Positions 43,278 to 54,123 of a DNA stretch of 64,000 bases are shown in pieces (the stretch's first letter is position 1; the number at the start of each line of letters is the position of its first letter). The stretch comes from Tritrichomonas foetus. Its lineage: Eukaryota > Parabasalia > Tritrichomonadida > Tritrichomonadidae. The translations under genes were made by a program, and so were the position numbers. The stretch lies in NCBI GenBank assembly GCA_001839685.1, contig MLAK01000556.1, positions 43,271 to 107,270 on the forward strand. The letters run 5' to 3'. The notes beneath the pieces are model-generated. The model was given only the letters and a program-made list of their open reading frames with translations, was not told where the DNA came from and ran no database searches.

Positions 43278-46200
43278 ATGCTTCTTTCCACGAAAAAGAT
43301 TCGACCGAATAATTTTGGCGAATGGACTGCACAATTTATCTCAATGGTACAAAGTAAAAGCGTCACCGAAGAAAAAATTTATGAATTTCAAAAATTCATG
43401 AAACAAATTTTTTTAAACGAAGTCCTTGATTCGCCTTTACAAAAAGAAACGGATCACTTCATTGATGATTTTTTGCCACAAGTCATCAAGTCAGTTTTGA
43501 ATCTTCGACAGATTGATAATAACATTGAGAAAAAATACATTAATATATTGAATTTTAGTGTTCAAGTTTTCAAGAAACTGATTGTGACTAGTCATGAGCC
43601 TTTTATTGAAGCTGCTCGAAAAATTATTGAGGATCAAAAGTCACCTTTTTATTTATCAACAACAACAACAAAATATCAACCATCAAATATTTATGCTAAA
43701 ATGTGTCATAATTTTGCACAAAAAGATCTTCTTGATAAAATTATGGAATATTTACAAACAACTCAAGTTAGTTTCATTAAAATTAAAGAAATTGTCGAAA
43801 TTATAGATGCACCTTCATATTTTTTCGAACCTGATGATCTTGGTGTTGTTACAAAAGGCATTTCATGCAAAGTTTCCGAATTAACTTTAAATTTAGATAT
43901 TCGTGAAATGGATGAAAATGAAATAAGTAATATTTTTTCAATTTTGGCGAATTATGAAGTAAAATCAGATATTAAAAATGAAGTTTATCATATTTATTCA
44001 CAAATTGCAATGAAAATTGTAAAAAGTAACTTATTAACAAAACAATATAATCTCCTCGATCAAATCAGTCATATTTTTAGAAATCACGTCGAATATCTTG
44101 CACCTTTCCTTTTCTCGGAAAAATTTATTGACTATTTGCTTCAATCTGATCTTCATCCAAAACTTGTTCCTACTTTTTGCACAATTTTCAGTGTAATGTT
44201 TTCTAGGAAGTTTGCATCAAAAGAACAATTAATGGTTTTCTGGAAAATGACAATTGATCAACCACAAGGTACTTTCCCTATTTTCTTAGATGGAATTAAA
44301 AAAATAATTGATGTTATTGATCCAATTGATAATTTTTGTCAAATTGTTATTCAAACTAATGATTTTCCAGATTCAATTTTCCAGTTTTTACAGAGGATAT
44401 CTTATAAATGTCGATATTCATCAACTAAGAAAAATATTTTTGATATTTTAACTCAGCTTTATAAGAATGATAATAATCGATCTCAACAAAGTAAAAATTT
44501 ATTAATTAATACAATTGGAAAATATATTGATACTAATGATCCAGAATTCTGTGAGAAACAGCAAAATATATGCATCGAAAATATTGAAAATGGAAAAGAA
44601 ATTGAATATTCTTTACATATACTAAATTGCACATTTCGAGATTTGAAATCTGATAAAGCTCGACATTATTTTAATATCATTCTGAATAAAATCGATAAAG
44701 ATTCTGTTGATTATCTTGAACTTCTCGTAAAAATTATGAGACGATTTGATGAAAAGCTAACGAATGATGAATTTATCAAAATTAAAGAAGTTTCTAATAT
44801 GATGATTCAAAACTATTCTGGAAAAGTTGTTAGATTCTATAAATTGATTTTAGATGAACCTGTTTCAAAAGTTCCTTTATTAGATAATGAAATGAAACTC
44901 GATGTTTTAGATTTCTTTTGTAATTTGCCATTTAGTGCTAAGAACTTTGATTTTATTCAAAATATGTATCAACAATTTAATGGTTACTCAAATAACTCTT
45001 ATATTGGACTGGATAAAATATGGCTTTATTTATTTAATACTAATCGTATTGAGGTAGCTAACTTTATCATTAAACAATATACATTTATGAAATCCACAAA
45101 TAATGTTCAATTGTTCATTCAAGAGAGTTCAAAAAATTTCTCAAGTAAAGGTTCTTTAGTTGCTTTAAAGAAATTCATTCATATTTGCCAAGATGGTGTT
45201 GATAATATTCCTCCACCTAATCAATTTTTATTCGATGATGATTTTATTAATGTGAAATTAACCGGAAGCATAGATTATAATATTAAAGTTCCAAAAGATA
45301 TTTGTTATGAAGGATTCACAAGAAAAATTTCATTTATGACTAATACTGAACTATCACAGATTCAAATCAATTATATAAATAACTATGATAATACTAATAA
45401 TAGCTATGACACTAATTATAATAATTCTAATTTACAAATGAATGCAGCAACTTTTCGTTTATATGATAATATGATACTTTCTATTTGTATTTCACCAAAT
45501 GCTCAGCAATTAGCAACTCCATCAAATATATATCCTTGTCAAATATTAGTTGAACATTTTTATATTGATAAATTATTAGAAATTTTATATGAAGGTGATC
45601 CAGAACTTTCACTGACTGCATTGACAATTTTAAATTTGCTTCCAACAATTCCAGAACAGTGTAATGAAATAAATGAAGAAACTGAATGGGAAGAATTTTT
45701 ATGCATTGATATGCCATATTTGTTTTTATATAGAATGAATATGATGGCCAATTTAATTAAGGTTAATTCCTCAAAATATGTTTTTTTATTCTTCCCTAAT
45801 GGGATGATAACATTATTGAATATAATAGTCAATGTTGCTTCATCGATATTTCCTGATACTTCAAGTATTGTAATGCTTATAAAAATTTCGCTTTATTTAT
45901 TAAATGCTCAACAAACCCAGCAATATAAGAAAGAAATACTTCAAAACTTAAGTGAAAGCATCCCTACACTTTTAAATTGGATTTTATCTGTTTCTAAAGA
46001 TGAAAGTCAAGTTGATTTATTAAGCTATTTACTTCATGTTTTGTATGAATTTCAAGAAACAGCTGTATCTTTCCCAGAATTTACTAAAATTGTAAAAGTC
46101 ACAATTTTTCATAAATTACCTAGAATTAGAGCTATTATTAGCCAGCTTGTGAATTCTATGTCATCAAATAATATTAAAAATGAACTTTTAATTTCCCTTT

Positions 46201-49200
46201 TACCGAAATCCAAAAATAAAAAGTGTCAGGAATACTTCACTTTGCTTGTAAAAGTAGTATCTGAAGCACCAAATCCTGATAAAATTTGGTCAGTAATCAT
46301 TCAAACTCTTTATGATAACTTTACATTACCCAAAGTTGGTATAATTCTGGATATCTTACAGTTTAAACCTCCTCCTCTCAACTATGCACATGGAATATTT
46401 AAGACAATGAATGCATTAATAACAAAAATTGACCAAGTTCCAAAAATAAAAGAGCTATTTGAATTTTTAACAAACGAAATCATTTTTAATCCCTATAAAT
46501 ATTACATGCCTACATCAGAATTATTTTCTGTATTTATGAATCTTATGAACCGAGAACCTTCACTTAAAGATATTGTTGCACCAACTTTAAATGCATGCAA
46601 AGAATTTAAACTTTCACAAAGTACAGATAATTTCGATCTTACTGAAAATAAACCGAATCGTGGAATCAGAAATATGGGAGCAACATGTTATATAAACTCA
46701 ACAATACAGCAATTATATAATATTACTGAATTTCGAGAAAATGTTTTAATGGCTGATTTCGAGAATCAAGATTGGAGCGAAGAATTTCAATATGTTTTTA
46801 CTAAATTACTTTACTTCCCTTCAAGGTACATTGACATTTCTAATTTTTTACAAAAATGGAGAGGTTATGATGATGAAATAATTAATGTTCATCAACAACA
46901 AGATTCTGTTGAATTTCTTCAACTACTTCTAGATCGAATGAATGAAAAAATCCCCAAGTTTTCTTTGATGTTTTCTGGTGAAATTGAACATATTACTTGT
47001 TCATCTGATAAAGAGTTGTCTGTGAATAATGAAACATTTACAATTTTTCCACTAGAAGTTAAAAACCATAGTTGTATTGAAGATTCACTTAAAACTTTCT
47101 TAGAACCTGATAAATTTGAGTATGATCTTGAAGGTGTTGGTAAAGTTGATGCCATTCGACTTCATAAAATAAAAAGAGCACCAACAATCTTGATTATTCA
47201 ATTAAAGAGATTTGAGTATAATATGCAAAAGCAAGAACGAGAAAAAATTAACAGTAAATATGAATTTGCTCAGGAAATCGATTTATCATCAATTATGAAA
47301 GATGGTTCATCTACTTCTTATGATCTATGCGGTGTTGTGCAGCATACTGGGACAGCACTTGGTGGTCATTACTTCAGTGATATTAAAAGAGATAATGGTA
47401 AATGGTTTTGTATGAATGACACAGTCTGTCAAAAAATAAATGGCGAGAAATTGCCAAAAGAAGCATCAGGTGGATTTGAAGAAATACCTGTATATGAGCA
47501 AGGATCATATGGATATAAAAACAAAAAAGTTGAAAAAACTTGTAGTGCTTATTTACTATTCTATAGAAAGAAAGATTCATGTCAAAATTTGAAAGATATG
47601 GCAGATATGTCATCAATCCATTCATTTTCATCTTTAAGGAATTCATTTGACCAAATTCAATGTGATTCTGTTGAAGATTTGATTGAATTTGATTCTCCTT
47701 TGAATCCTGAATCGCAGAATGAACAACATGGAATAATCATGGAATGTCCTGGAATCAATCCTAAAATGATTCAGAGAATTATTCCAGAAATTAAAGAAGT
47801 AATATTAAGATCAGTGGTAAATACACCACAATTTTCACAATTAGTAATGCAAACATGTAGTGATAATCAAAATGATGATTTCTTATATTCGCATCTCATT
47901 AACTGTTTGAGAATGGCATCTGATAAAAATTCAATAACTCAATTAGCCGAAAAATGCAAATCACAATGCCAACAAAACCAAGAGTTTTCCAATTATTTAT
48001 TAAGACAAACAGCTGAATTTAATGAATTTGCAATTCTAAACACAAATCCAAATATTAGGCAAGAATATACTTCAGTTATTGATATAGCTGTTAAATATGC
48101 TTCTGAGACAGAAAAAGATAGCTTTTATAACAATTATTTAACACAAATAGTTAATAATCCATTGATGTTTATCAATTCGTGGCAAAGTTTAACTTCATTT
48201 TTAAAGATTTTCCAACAAACTATTCCAAATTCCATAGAGCAATCTATCACTAAAAATTCAATTTCCGAAAATAATGAAAATAATATGGATAAACGAGTTC
48301 TTATAAATGGATTAGTTAATTTGGTATTAAGTGGACCTTCTGAATACAACAAAAAGTTTAAAGATAGTTCAATTTATAATAAAATTGATTTATCAGAGGC
48401 ATTCAAACTCATTACTAAATACTCGCATGGATCCGGCAGCGAAGAAATTAAGAAGAGTGTTGCATCGCAGTTATTTGAATCACCAAATTTTGTACCTTTG
48501 ACTTTATCTTTGAATCATAACGAATCACTTTTTGATTTAGTTTTATTTGTTTTGGAATCTTCTGAAAATAGAACTCTCTTTTTCAACTTTTTAACAAAAA
48601 ATGAAACAACTTTTTCTGTTCCTACACTTGTAATGATATTCAATATTCTTCTCATGATAGATGATTCCAAATTAATTGACAAATTCTTTGGATTACTCAA
48701 TAAGAGAACCCCTGCTTCGATTTCCTTATTCTTCAGTAATCTTGAAAGGACATGTTTGTTTTATGTTGATAAAATTATTAAGTATTCCAATACATGGGTC
48801 AAAATGTTTCTAATTTCTAAAGATATTAATCAAAGAACAGCAATTGAGCATTTCATTCATGCATTATTCCCTAAAATTAGCATCACTAGCAATAATATGA
48901 ATAATAGCGCAAATCAAAATTCGATTGATGAAAAAGAGCTTGAAAATCTTACTGTGTTATTCAACACAATGATTGATTTGGTAACAGTTGTTTATAAATA
49001 TATTGATAAGCTAACACAAAAGAAAATAACAATTGATTTACTTCCTTCAAATACATTTTATGATCTATTTCATTGGATTGTATCATCAGGTGGTTTCCAA
49101 ATTGATCCAAATATGTTTATTTCTGAAATGAATAAATATGGAAGCTGGAAAAACTATTTTTCACAGCTTCATATTTTGAATTTCTTAATTGGAGTTTATG

Positions 49201-50507
49201 GCGAAAACTTATTAAACGTGATTCCTCTATCTAAACTCATAAGTTCTGTCGAAAACTCAAATCTAGTTGAAACCAATACCTTAATTCATACAATTCTTCC
49301 CAAAGATAATGATAATATTGATTATCTGAAAAGTAATTTATTTAGAGCATTTTGTACTTATGGATTCTTCGGTAAAAATGAAGCTGGTTTATACATAGCT
49401 AAAATAATCAATGAGAAAAACGCCAAAATAATAGCTGAACAACTTTGTTCAGAAAATGTTTATACTCAACAAATAGAAAAAAGAAACATTTATTATTATC
49501 AAACACTTTGGAAGATATTTAATCGCTACACTTTTTCAATAGATCCATTTTTTGATCATGATCTTTATTTGGATATTTGGACTAGAATAATAAGAAACTC
49601 GCCTGATCAACGTCCACTTTCTAAAATAATTGCGTCTGCCAACTTTGCATATGCAATCGAAAAGAAAGGTAAGAAAACATTTGCGTTTCCAATTAAACTA
49701 AAAACTGATAAACTTTTTGAATCTTATCAGAATACTGCTTTGGATAATCATTTTGATATAAAGACATTATTTTTAAGAATTATTCAAAAAGTAGCACCAA
49801 TGCATCCTGGATCAGGAGGTTTGTGTCATTTACTTCGATCTTTTGTTGTATTAAAGACAAAACCATCAAAGAAACTATTTAAAGATATACTTACAATTTC
49901 AAAACCTTTAATGACGAATGCTGCACCTGAAAAACCGTTAGCAATGCTTATTTGTGATGTTTGTTTATCAATGGAATCATCATCAAAAGATGTTGAAAGT
50001 TTACTTACTCGTGAATTTGACGCCATTGATAAAAATTATGAAGCTATGGAAATTTTCTTCCAAACCTTTTTGAAATTATTTACGAATTATGGAAGTGCAA
50101 ATCACGGACATAGTAAATCTCATCACTTTAGTTCCATTAAAAATGCTATTAAGACGCGATTTGTACAATCCACAGATATAAGAATTTTGACAAAATCACT
50201 ATTTCTATTATTTTTGAGAGAAAACGATAAACAAGTACTTTCCCAAATCAGAGAAAAGACGCAAAGATTAATTTTGGATGAAGTGAAAAAGAATTTGAAT
50301 TTGAAACCAACTAAAGAAGCCGCCAAAGAATCATCTCATCATCTTAGTCTTGCATTTGACCTTGTTAGAGAAACAACCAATAGTATAGGAGGTAAAGTGC
50401 CAAAACATAACATCACGGAAATTGACTCTCAAAGGTTATTATCAATATATGCTGAATACCAAATGGAGCCAGAGTCAACTGAATTTCTAAATTATCTTTC
50501 TCAATAA
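43278..50507 (+). CDS. Giant ubiquitin carboxyl-terminal hydrolase (USP, family C19)
   Basis: 2,409 residues. The long N-terminal part (~1-1110) is alpha-helical and ARM/HEAT-like, with an Asn/Tyr-rich insert near 695-715. The USP catalytic domain follows at about 1125-1435: Cys box GIRNMGATCYINS with nucleophile C1137, then the middle blocks, and His box QHTGTALGGHYFSD with H1364. The next block WFCMNDTVC supplies the third catalytic residue. A second helical region (~1500-2409) completes it. Architecture matches USP9X/USP24/USP34 deubiquitinases, which have large helical flanks for substrate binding. Cys, His and Asp boxes are all intact, so activity is expected. There are no frameshifts across 7.2 kb although A-runs are frequent, a useful control for the frameshifts elsewhere. 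Confidence 0.93.
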   Translation: MLLSTKKIRPNNFGEWTAQFISMVQSKSVTEEKIYEFQKFMKQIFLNEVLDSPLQKETDHFIDDFLPQVIKSVLNLRQIDNNIEKKYINILNFSVQVFKKLIVTSHEPFIEAARKIIEDQKSPFYLSTTTTKYQPSNIYAKMCHNFAQKDLLDKIMEYLQTTQVSFIKIKEIVEIIDAPSYFFEPDDLGVVTKGISCKVSELTLNLDIREMDENEISNIFSILANYEVKSDIKNEVYHIYSQIAMKIVKSNLLTKQYNLLDQISHIFRNHVEYLAPFLFSEKFIDYLLQSDLHPKLVPTFCTIFSVMFSRKFASKEQLMVFWKMTIDQPQGTFPIFLDGIKKIIDVIDPIDNFCQIVIQTNDFPDSIFQFLQRISYKCRYSSTKKNIFDILTQLYKNDNNRSQQSKNLLINTIGKYIDTNDPEFCEKQQNICIENIENGKEIEYSLHILNCTFRDLKSDKARHYFNIILNKIDKDSVDYLELLVKIMRRFDEKLTNDEFIKIKEVSNMMIQNYSGKVVRFYKLILDEPVSKVPLLDNEMKLDVLDFFCNLPFSAKNFDFIQNMYQQFNGYSNNSYIGLDKIWLYLFNTNRIEVANFIIKQYTFMKSTNNVQLFIQESSKNFSSKGSLVALKKFIHICQDGVDNIPPPNQFLFDDDFINVKLTGSIDYNIKVPKDICYEGFTRKISFMTNTELSQIQINYINNYDNTNNSYDTNYNNSNLQMNAATFRLYDNMILSICISPNAQQLATPSNIYPCQILVEHFYIDKLLEILYEGDPELSLTALTILNLLPTIPEQCNEINEETEWEEFLCIDMPYLFLYRMNMMANLIKVNSSKYVFLFFPNGMITLLNIIVNVASSIFPDTSSIVMLIKISLYLLNAQQTQQYKKEILQNLSESIPTLLNWILSVSKDESQVDLLSYLLHVLYEFQETAVSFPEFTKIVKVTIFHKLPRIRAIISQLVNSMSSNNIKNELLISLLPKSKNKKCQEYFTLLVKVVSEAPNPDKIWSVIIQTLYDNFTLPKVGIILDILQFKPPPLNYAHGIFKTMNALITKIDQVPKIKELFEFLTNEIIFNPYKYYMPTSELFSVFMNLMNREPSLKDIVAPTLNACKEFKLSQSTDNFDLTENKPNRGIRNMGATCYINSTIQQLYNITEFRENVLMADFENQDWSEEFQYVFTKLLYFPSRYIDISNFLQKWRGYDDEIINVHQQQDSVEFLQLLLDRMNEKIPKFSLMFSGEIEHITCSSDKELSVNNETFTIFPLEVKNHSCIEDSLKTFLEPDKFEYDLEGVGKVDAIRLHKIKRAPTILIIQLKRFEYNMQKQEREKINSKYEFAQEIDLSSIMKDGSSTSYDLCGVVQHTGTALGGHYFSDIKRDNGKWFCMNDTVCQKINGEKLPKEASGGFEEIPVYEQGSYGYKNKKVEKTCSAYLLFYRKKDSCQNLKDMADMSSIHSFSSLRNSFDQIQCDSVEDLIEFDSPLNPESQNEQHGIIMECPGINPKMIQRIIPEIKEVILRSVVNTPQFSQLVMQTCSDNQNDDFLYSHLINCLRMASDKNSITQLAEKCKSQCQQNQEFSNYLLRQTAEFNEFAILNTNPNIRQEYTSVIDIAVKYASETEKDSFYNNYLTQIVNNPLMFINSWQSLTSFLKIFQQTIPNSIEQSITKNSISENNENNMDKRVLINGLVNLVLSGPSEYNKKFKDSSIYNKIDLSEAFKLITKYSHGSGSEEIKKSVASQLFESPNFVPLTLSLNHNESLFDLVLFVLESSENRTLFFNFLTKNETTFSVPTLVMIFNILLMIDDSKLIDKFFGLLNKRTPASISLFFSNLERTCLFYVDKIIKYSNTWVKMFLISKDINQRTAIEHFIHALFPKISITSNNMNNSANQNSIDEKELENLTVLFNTMIDLVTVVYKYIDKLTQKKITIDLLPSNTFYDLFHWIVSSGGFQIDPNMFISEMNKYGSWKNYFSQLHILNFLIGVYGENLLNVIPLSKLISSVENSNLVETNTLIHTILPKDNDNIDYLKSNLFRAFCTYGFFGKNEAGLYIAKIINEKNAKIIAEQLCSENVYTQQIEKRNIYYYQTLWKIFNRYTFSIDPFFDHDLYLDIWTRIIRNSPDQRPLSKIIASANFAYAIEKKGKKTFAFPIKLKTDKLFESYQNTALDNHFDIKTLFLRIIQKVAPMHPGSGGLCHLLRSFVVLKTKPSKKLFKDILTISKPLMTNAAPEKPLAMLICDVCLSMESSSKDVESLLTREFDAIDKNYEAMEIFFQTFLKLFTNYGSANHGHSKSHHFSSIKNAIKTRFVQSTDIRILTKSLFLLFLRENDKQVLSQIREKTQRLILDEVKKNLNLKPTKEAAKESSHHLSLAFDLVRETTNSIGGKVPKHNITEIDSQRLLSIYAEYQMEPESTEFLNYLSQ

Positions 50508-52320
50508 GAAGGAAAAATTTTATTCAATAATCTATTCTTTATGAAAACATGTATTTTAATTAAACTAATAATTTTAAATAAATAAATGTTACAACAAATT
50601 TATTTATATATTCATTCAACTCATGTAGAATAAATTAAATGACAAGATTAATCATGAAATCCCAAATTTTCAATTGAGAACTAATATTAGTCATCACCGC
50701 TGACATTACATAGGTAATTTAGAAATACTGACTTATATTGACTAATATTTTTTTGCATCATAACACGATCTTATGCTTTGAAAGTTAATCGAAGGATTTT
50801 AATTGTAACCATTTTTTTCTCTGAAACCATTGAGAGAGTTTGTGAAGATTATTAAACGTTAAGCTAAGAAAAAAACATGTTTCTCAATAAATTTTAAGTC
50901 AATATATGGTCAATAACACACAATTATTTCCCCAAAATAACATCGTCGAAATTCTATGATCTTATCACAATTTTTGATAATTAAACCAATTACATTCACA
51001 ATAATTAAGTTATTCCCAGATGTATACAAACTAACTAGATCTAGATGTAGAAGACTATTGAGAGATCTAAATGAATAATTGTTGATATTATTGTCATCTA
51101 AAAATTATTTAATTGTAATCCTATTAATAATATATAAATATTATAATTTAAAAATCAAGATACAGAGAAAACCAAATCCAAAAAAAAATTGTGAGAAAAA
51201 AATAAACCCCACAGAAATTTCTGAGAATTATTGAGATAAAAAGTGATTTTATAGCATTAATATCTTGATTATTTCTTATCATAAATCGTGCTTTTTATTA
51301 TCATATGACCCTCCATCGAAAATTATAATGTTTTCCAAAATACAAAAATGAAGTATAAAAAAAATATTAATAATTTTGATATAAATAAAAAAAATTTAGG
51401 CATCAATGAGAAGATTACGAATGTTTTGCCATCTAATTGGCGAGTCATCAGAAAATTCACTTGGCATCGAGTCTGGAAAAAAACATATTGGATTCCATTT
51501 TTCTTGATTTGGTCTTTCAATCGTTGTATCTGTATCCCTGCTTGAGAATGTGCTGTTGAGGACTGCCAGTCTATTTTCTTCATATACTAAAATTTTATGA
51601 CAGAAAAGATTTCAATACATTCATATTTGTCAAATGGAAATTGAATTAATTCAACATCACTGAGTTAAAACTATCAAAATTTTCGCGATTTTTAATTAAA
51701 AATCGATAGAAGAAGTGTAAATAGAATTATGGGAAGCAGTATTATAATCTTTATGATTCTTGGAAAAAAAGCTTCTCACAATTTTTTTTTAGGCTTTCTC
51801 CAAAATCGCTCTTTTTTCGGTTTAATTGTTGCAAAATTTCAAAACTATGAATAAATATGGCTCATAACTATAAAAAATAGATTTAACAATTGACTGAAAG
51901 CTGTTCACCCGAAAACTGAAACAATAGCTTCTTCAGAATCATTTTCGAAATATTTTTGAATTCGGCCATTTGCGAAGTTTGCGATAAGGGAAATTTTCGT
52001 CATTCTTTTAGNTATTTGGGTTTTGATTTTTGACTGATGGTATTAAGTAATACTGATGATAAGGATCATTTTAGTGATTTCGTACGTTAAGACTATTTGG
52101 TTTGTATACATCTTTATTCCCCAAAAAAAATAATATTCTTATGAAAATGTATCAAGAAATTAACGTATATAATCTATTGAAAAGACTTTTTTTTCAAAGA
52201 AAAAAGTTTAAACTTGCACAATTTTCACGTGAAAATAAACTGCTGAAATACTCCGTCTAAAAGGTGAAATCTCATCAATAAAGGTGAAAATACCAATAAT
52301 TCACTTCACTTTTACCGTTG
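50508..52320. other. 1.8-kb intergenic region
   Basis: AT-rich. It contains a short, less AT-biased stretch (~51395-51590) with open frames on both strands that may be a relic, one undetermined base at 52012, and the PEPCK promoter at its right end. No RNA gene seen. Confidence 0.5.
52301..52313 (+). promoter_or_regulatory. PEPCK initiator, doubled TCACTT
   Basis: TCACTT at 52301 and again at 52306 both fit the trichomonad Inr TCA(+1)YW. Start at the A gives a 5' UTR of 18 or 13 bases. Confidence 0.55.
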
Positions 52321-54123
52321 ATGTCTGCTCCGCAAACAAACAACACAAAACTCCTCACCTTCGTTGAAGAATATACCAAACTCTGCAAACCAAAGAACGT
52401 CTACTGGTGCAATGGTAGCCAAGAAGAAGCTGATAGGTTGTTCCAAGAAATGGTCGATAAGGGAATGGCTATCCGCCTCAACCAAGAAAAGCGCCCAGGC
52501 TGCTACCTCTTCCGCTCCGATAAGCGCGATGTTGCCCGTGTCGAATCCCGTACCTTCATCTGCTCAGAAAGAGAAGAAGATGCAGGACCAACAAATCACT
52601 GGATGGATCCAAACGAAATGCGCTCCAAACTTCACGCTCTTTATGACGGATGCATGGTTGGCCGTACAATGTACGTCATTCCATTCTCAATGGGACCAAT
52701 CGGCTCATCAATCGGCAAGAACGGAATTGAAATCACAGATTCACCATACGTCGTCGTTTCAATGCGCATCATGACCCGCGTTTCCTCCAAAGTTCTCGAG
52801 TCGATCGGCGATAATGGCGAGTTCATCCCATGCGTCCATTCAGTTGGTGTTCCACTCAACCCAGGTGTTGAAGATGTTGCCTGGCCATGCAACCCAGAAA
52901 ACACATTCATTACCCACTTCCCAGAAACACGCGCCATTCTCTCATTCGGATCTGGCTACGGCGGCAACGCCCTTCTCGGAAAGAAGTGCTTCGCTCTCCG
53001 CATCGGCTCAAAGATCGGCAAGGACGAAGGATGGCTCGCCGAGCACATGCTCATTTTGGGCGTCGAAAATCCCGAAGGCCAGAAGACATACGTCACTGCT
53101 GCTTTCCCATCTGCCTGCGGAAAGACCAACTTCGCCATGCTCATCCCGCCAAAGGGCCTCACCGACAAGGGATGGAAGGTTACATGCGTTGGTGATGATA
53201 TCGCCTGGATTAAGCCAGACGCCACAGGCCAACTTCGTGCCATCAACCCAGAAAACGGTTTCTTCGGTGTTGCACCAGGAACTGCCATGGAAACCAATCC
53301 AAACGCCCTCCTTTCGTGCGCCAGGAACACAATCTTCACAAACGTCGCTTTGACCGACGATGGCGATGTTTGGTGGGAAGGAATGACCAAGGAGCCACCT
53401 GCACACCTCATTGACTGGAACGGAAACGACTGGACACCAGACTGCGGAAGGCCATCATCCCATCCAAACAGCCGTTTCGCTGCACCAGCCGCAAACTGCC
53501 CATGCATCGACCCAGAGTGGGAAAATCCAGCAGGCGTTCCAATCTCAATCTTCGTCTACGGCGGCCGCCGTATGAACGACATTCCACTCGTTTACGAGGC
53601 TCGTAACTGGGCTCATGGTGTTTACATGGGCGCTACAGTCGGCTCCGAACAAACAGCCGCTGCTGAAGGTCAAGTTGGTGCTCTCCGTCGCGATCCATTC
53701 GCCATGCTTCCATTCTGCGGATACCACATGGGAGACTACTTCAACCACTACCTCGAAATGGAATCCAAGTACCACGTCAAGACACCACACGTCTTCCACG
53801 TCAACTGGTTCCGTAAGTCACCAGAAGGCAAGTTCCTCTGGCCAGGTTACGGAGAAAACGCACGCGTTCTCGCATGGATGGTCGGCCGTGTCTATGGAAC
53901 ATCCGGCGCTCACGAGGCACCACTCGGTCTCGTCCCAGATTATGAAGACCTTGATTGGGCTGGATCAGACTTTACAAAGGAACAATTCGAAACAGTTATG
54001 GCAATTGACCCAGAAAAAGTTCGCGCTCAAGTCGCCGACAACACAGAATTCCTCAAGGAGAAGATCGGACACGCATCAGAAACACTCCTTCACGTGTCTG
54101 ACGAAATCTTGGCTCACTGCTAA
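52321..54123 (+). CDS. GTP-type phosphoenolpyruvate carboxykinase
   Basis: 600 residues, normal for the GTP-dependent class. The kinase P-loop [10 protein letters not shown] holds the signature Cys (C266) and Lys (K268); the GTP-class GDDIAW, the RRxDP-type block [20 protein letters not shown] and the NWFRK...FLWPGYGEN block are all present. It interconverts oxaloacetate and PEP with GTP/GDP. In trichomonads it runs mostly toward oxaloacetate, feeding malate to the hydrogenosome. There is no targeting presequence, so it is cytosolic. The DNA is far more C/G-ending at third positions than neighbours, consistent with heavy expression, and this also creates several long antisense open frames that are not genes. 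The TTG before ATG 52321 is rejected. Confidence 0.98.
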   Translation: MSAPQTNNTKLLTFVEEYTKLCKPKNVYWCNGSQEEADRLFQEMVDKGMAIRLNQEKRPGCYLFRSDKRDVARVESRTFICSEREEDAGPTNHWMDPNEMRSKLHALYDGCMVGRTMYVIPFSMGPIGSSIGKNGIEITDSPYVVVSMRIMTRVSSKVLESIGDNGEFIPCVHSVGVPLNPGVEDVAWPCNPENTFITHFPETRAILSFGSGYGGNALLGKKCFALRIGSKIGKDEGWLAEHMLILGVENPEGQKTYVTAAFPSACGKTNFAMLIPPKGLTDKGWKVTCVGDDIAWIKPDATGQLRAINPENGFFGVAPGTAMETNPNALLSCARNTIFTNVALTDDGDVWWEGMTKEPPAHLIDWNGNDWTPDCGRPSSHPNSRFAAPAANCPCIDPEWENPAGVPISIFVYGGRRMNDIPLVYEARNWAHGVYMGATVGSEQTAAAEGQVGALRRDPFAMLPFCGYHMGDYFNHYLEMESKYHVKTPHVFHVNWFRKSPEGKFLWPGYGENARVLAWMVGRVYGTSGAHEAPLGLVPDYEDLDWAGSDFTKEQFETVMAIDPEKVRAQVADNTEFLKEKIGHASETLLHVSDEILAHC

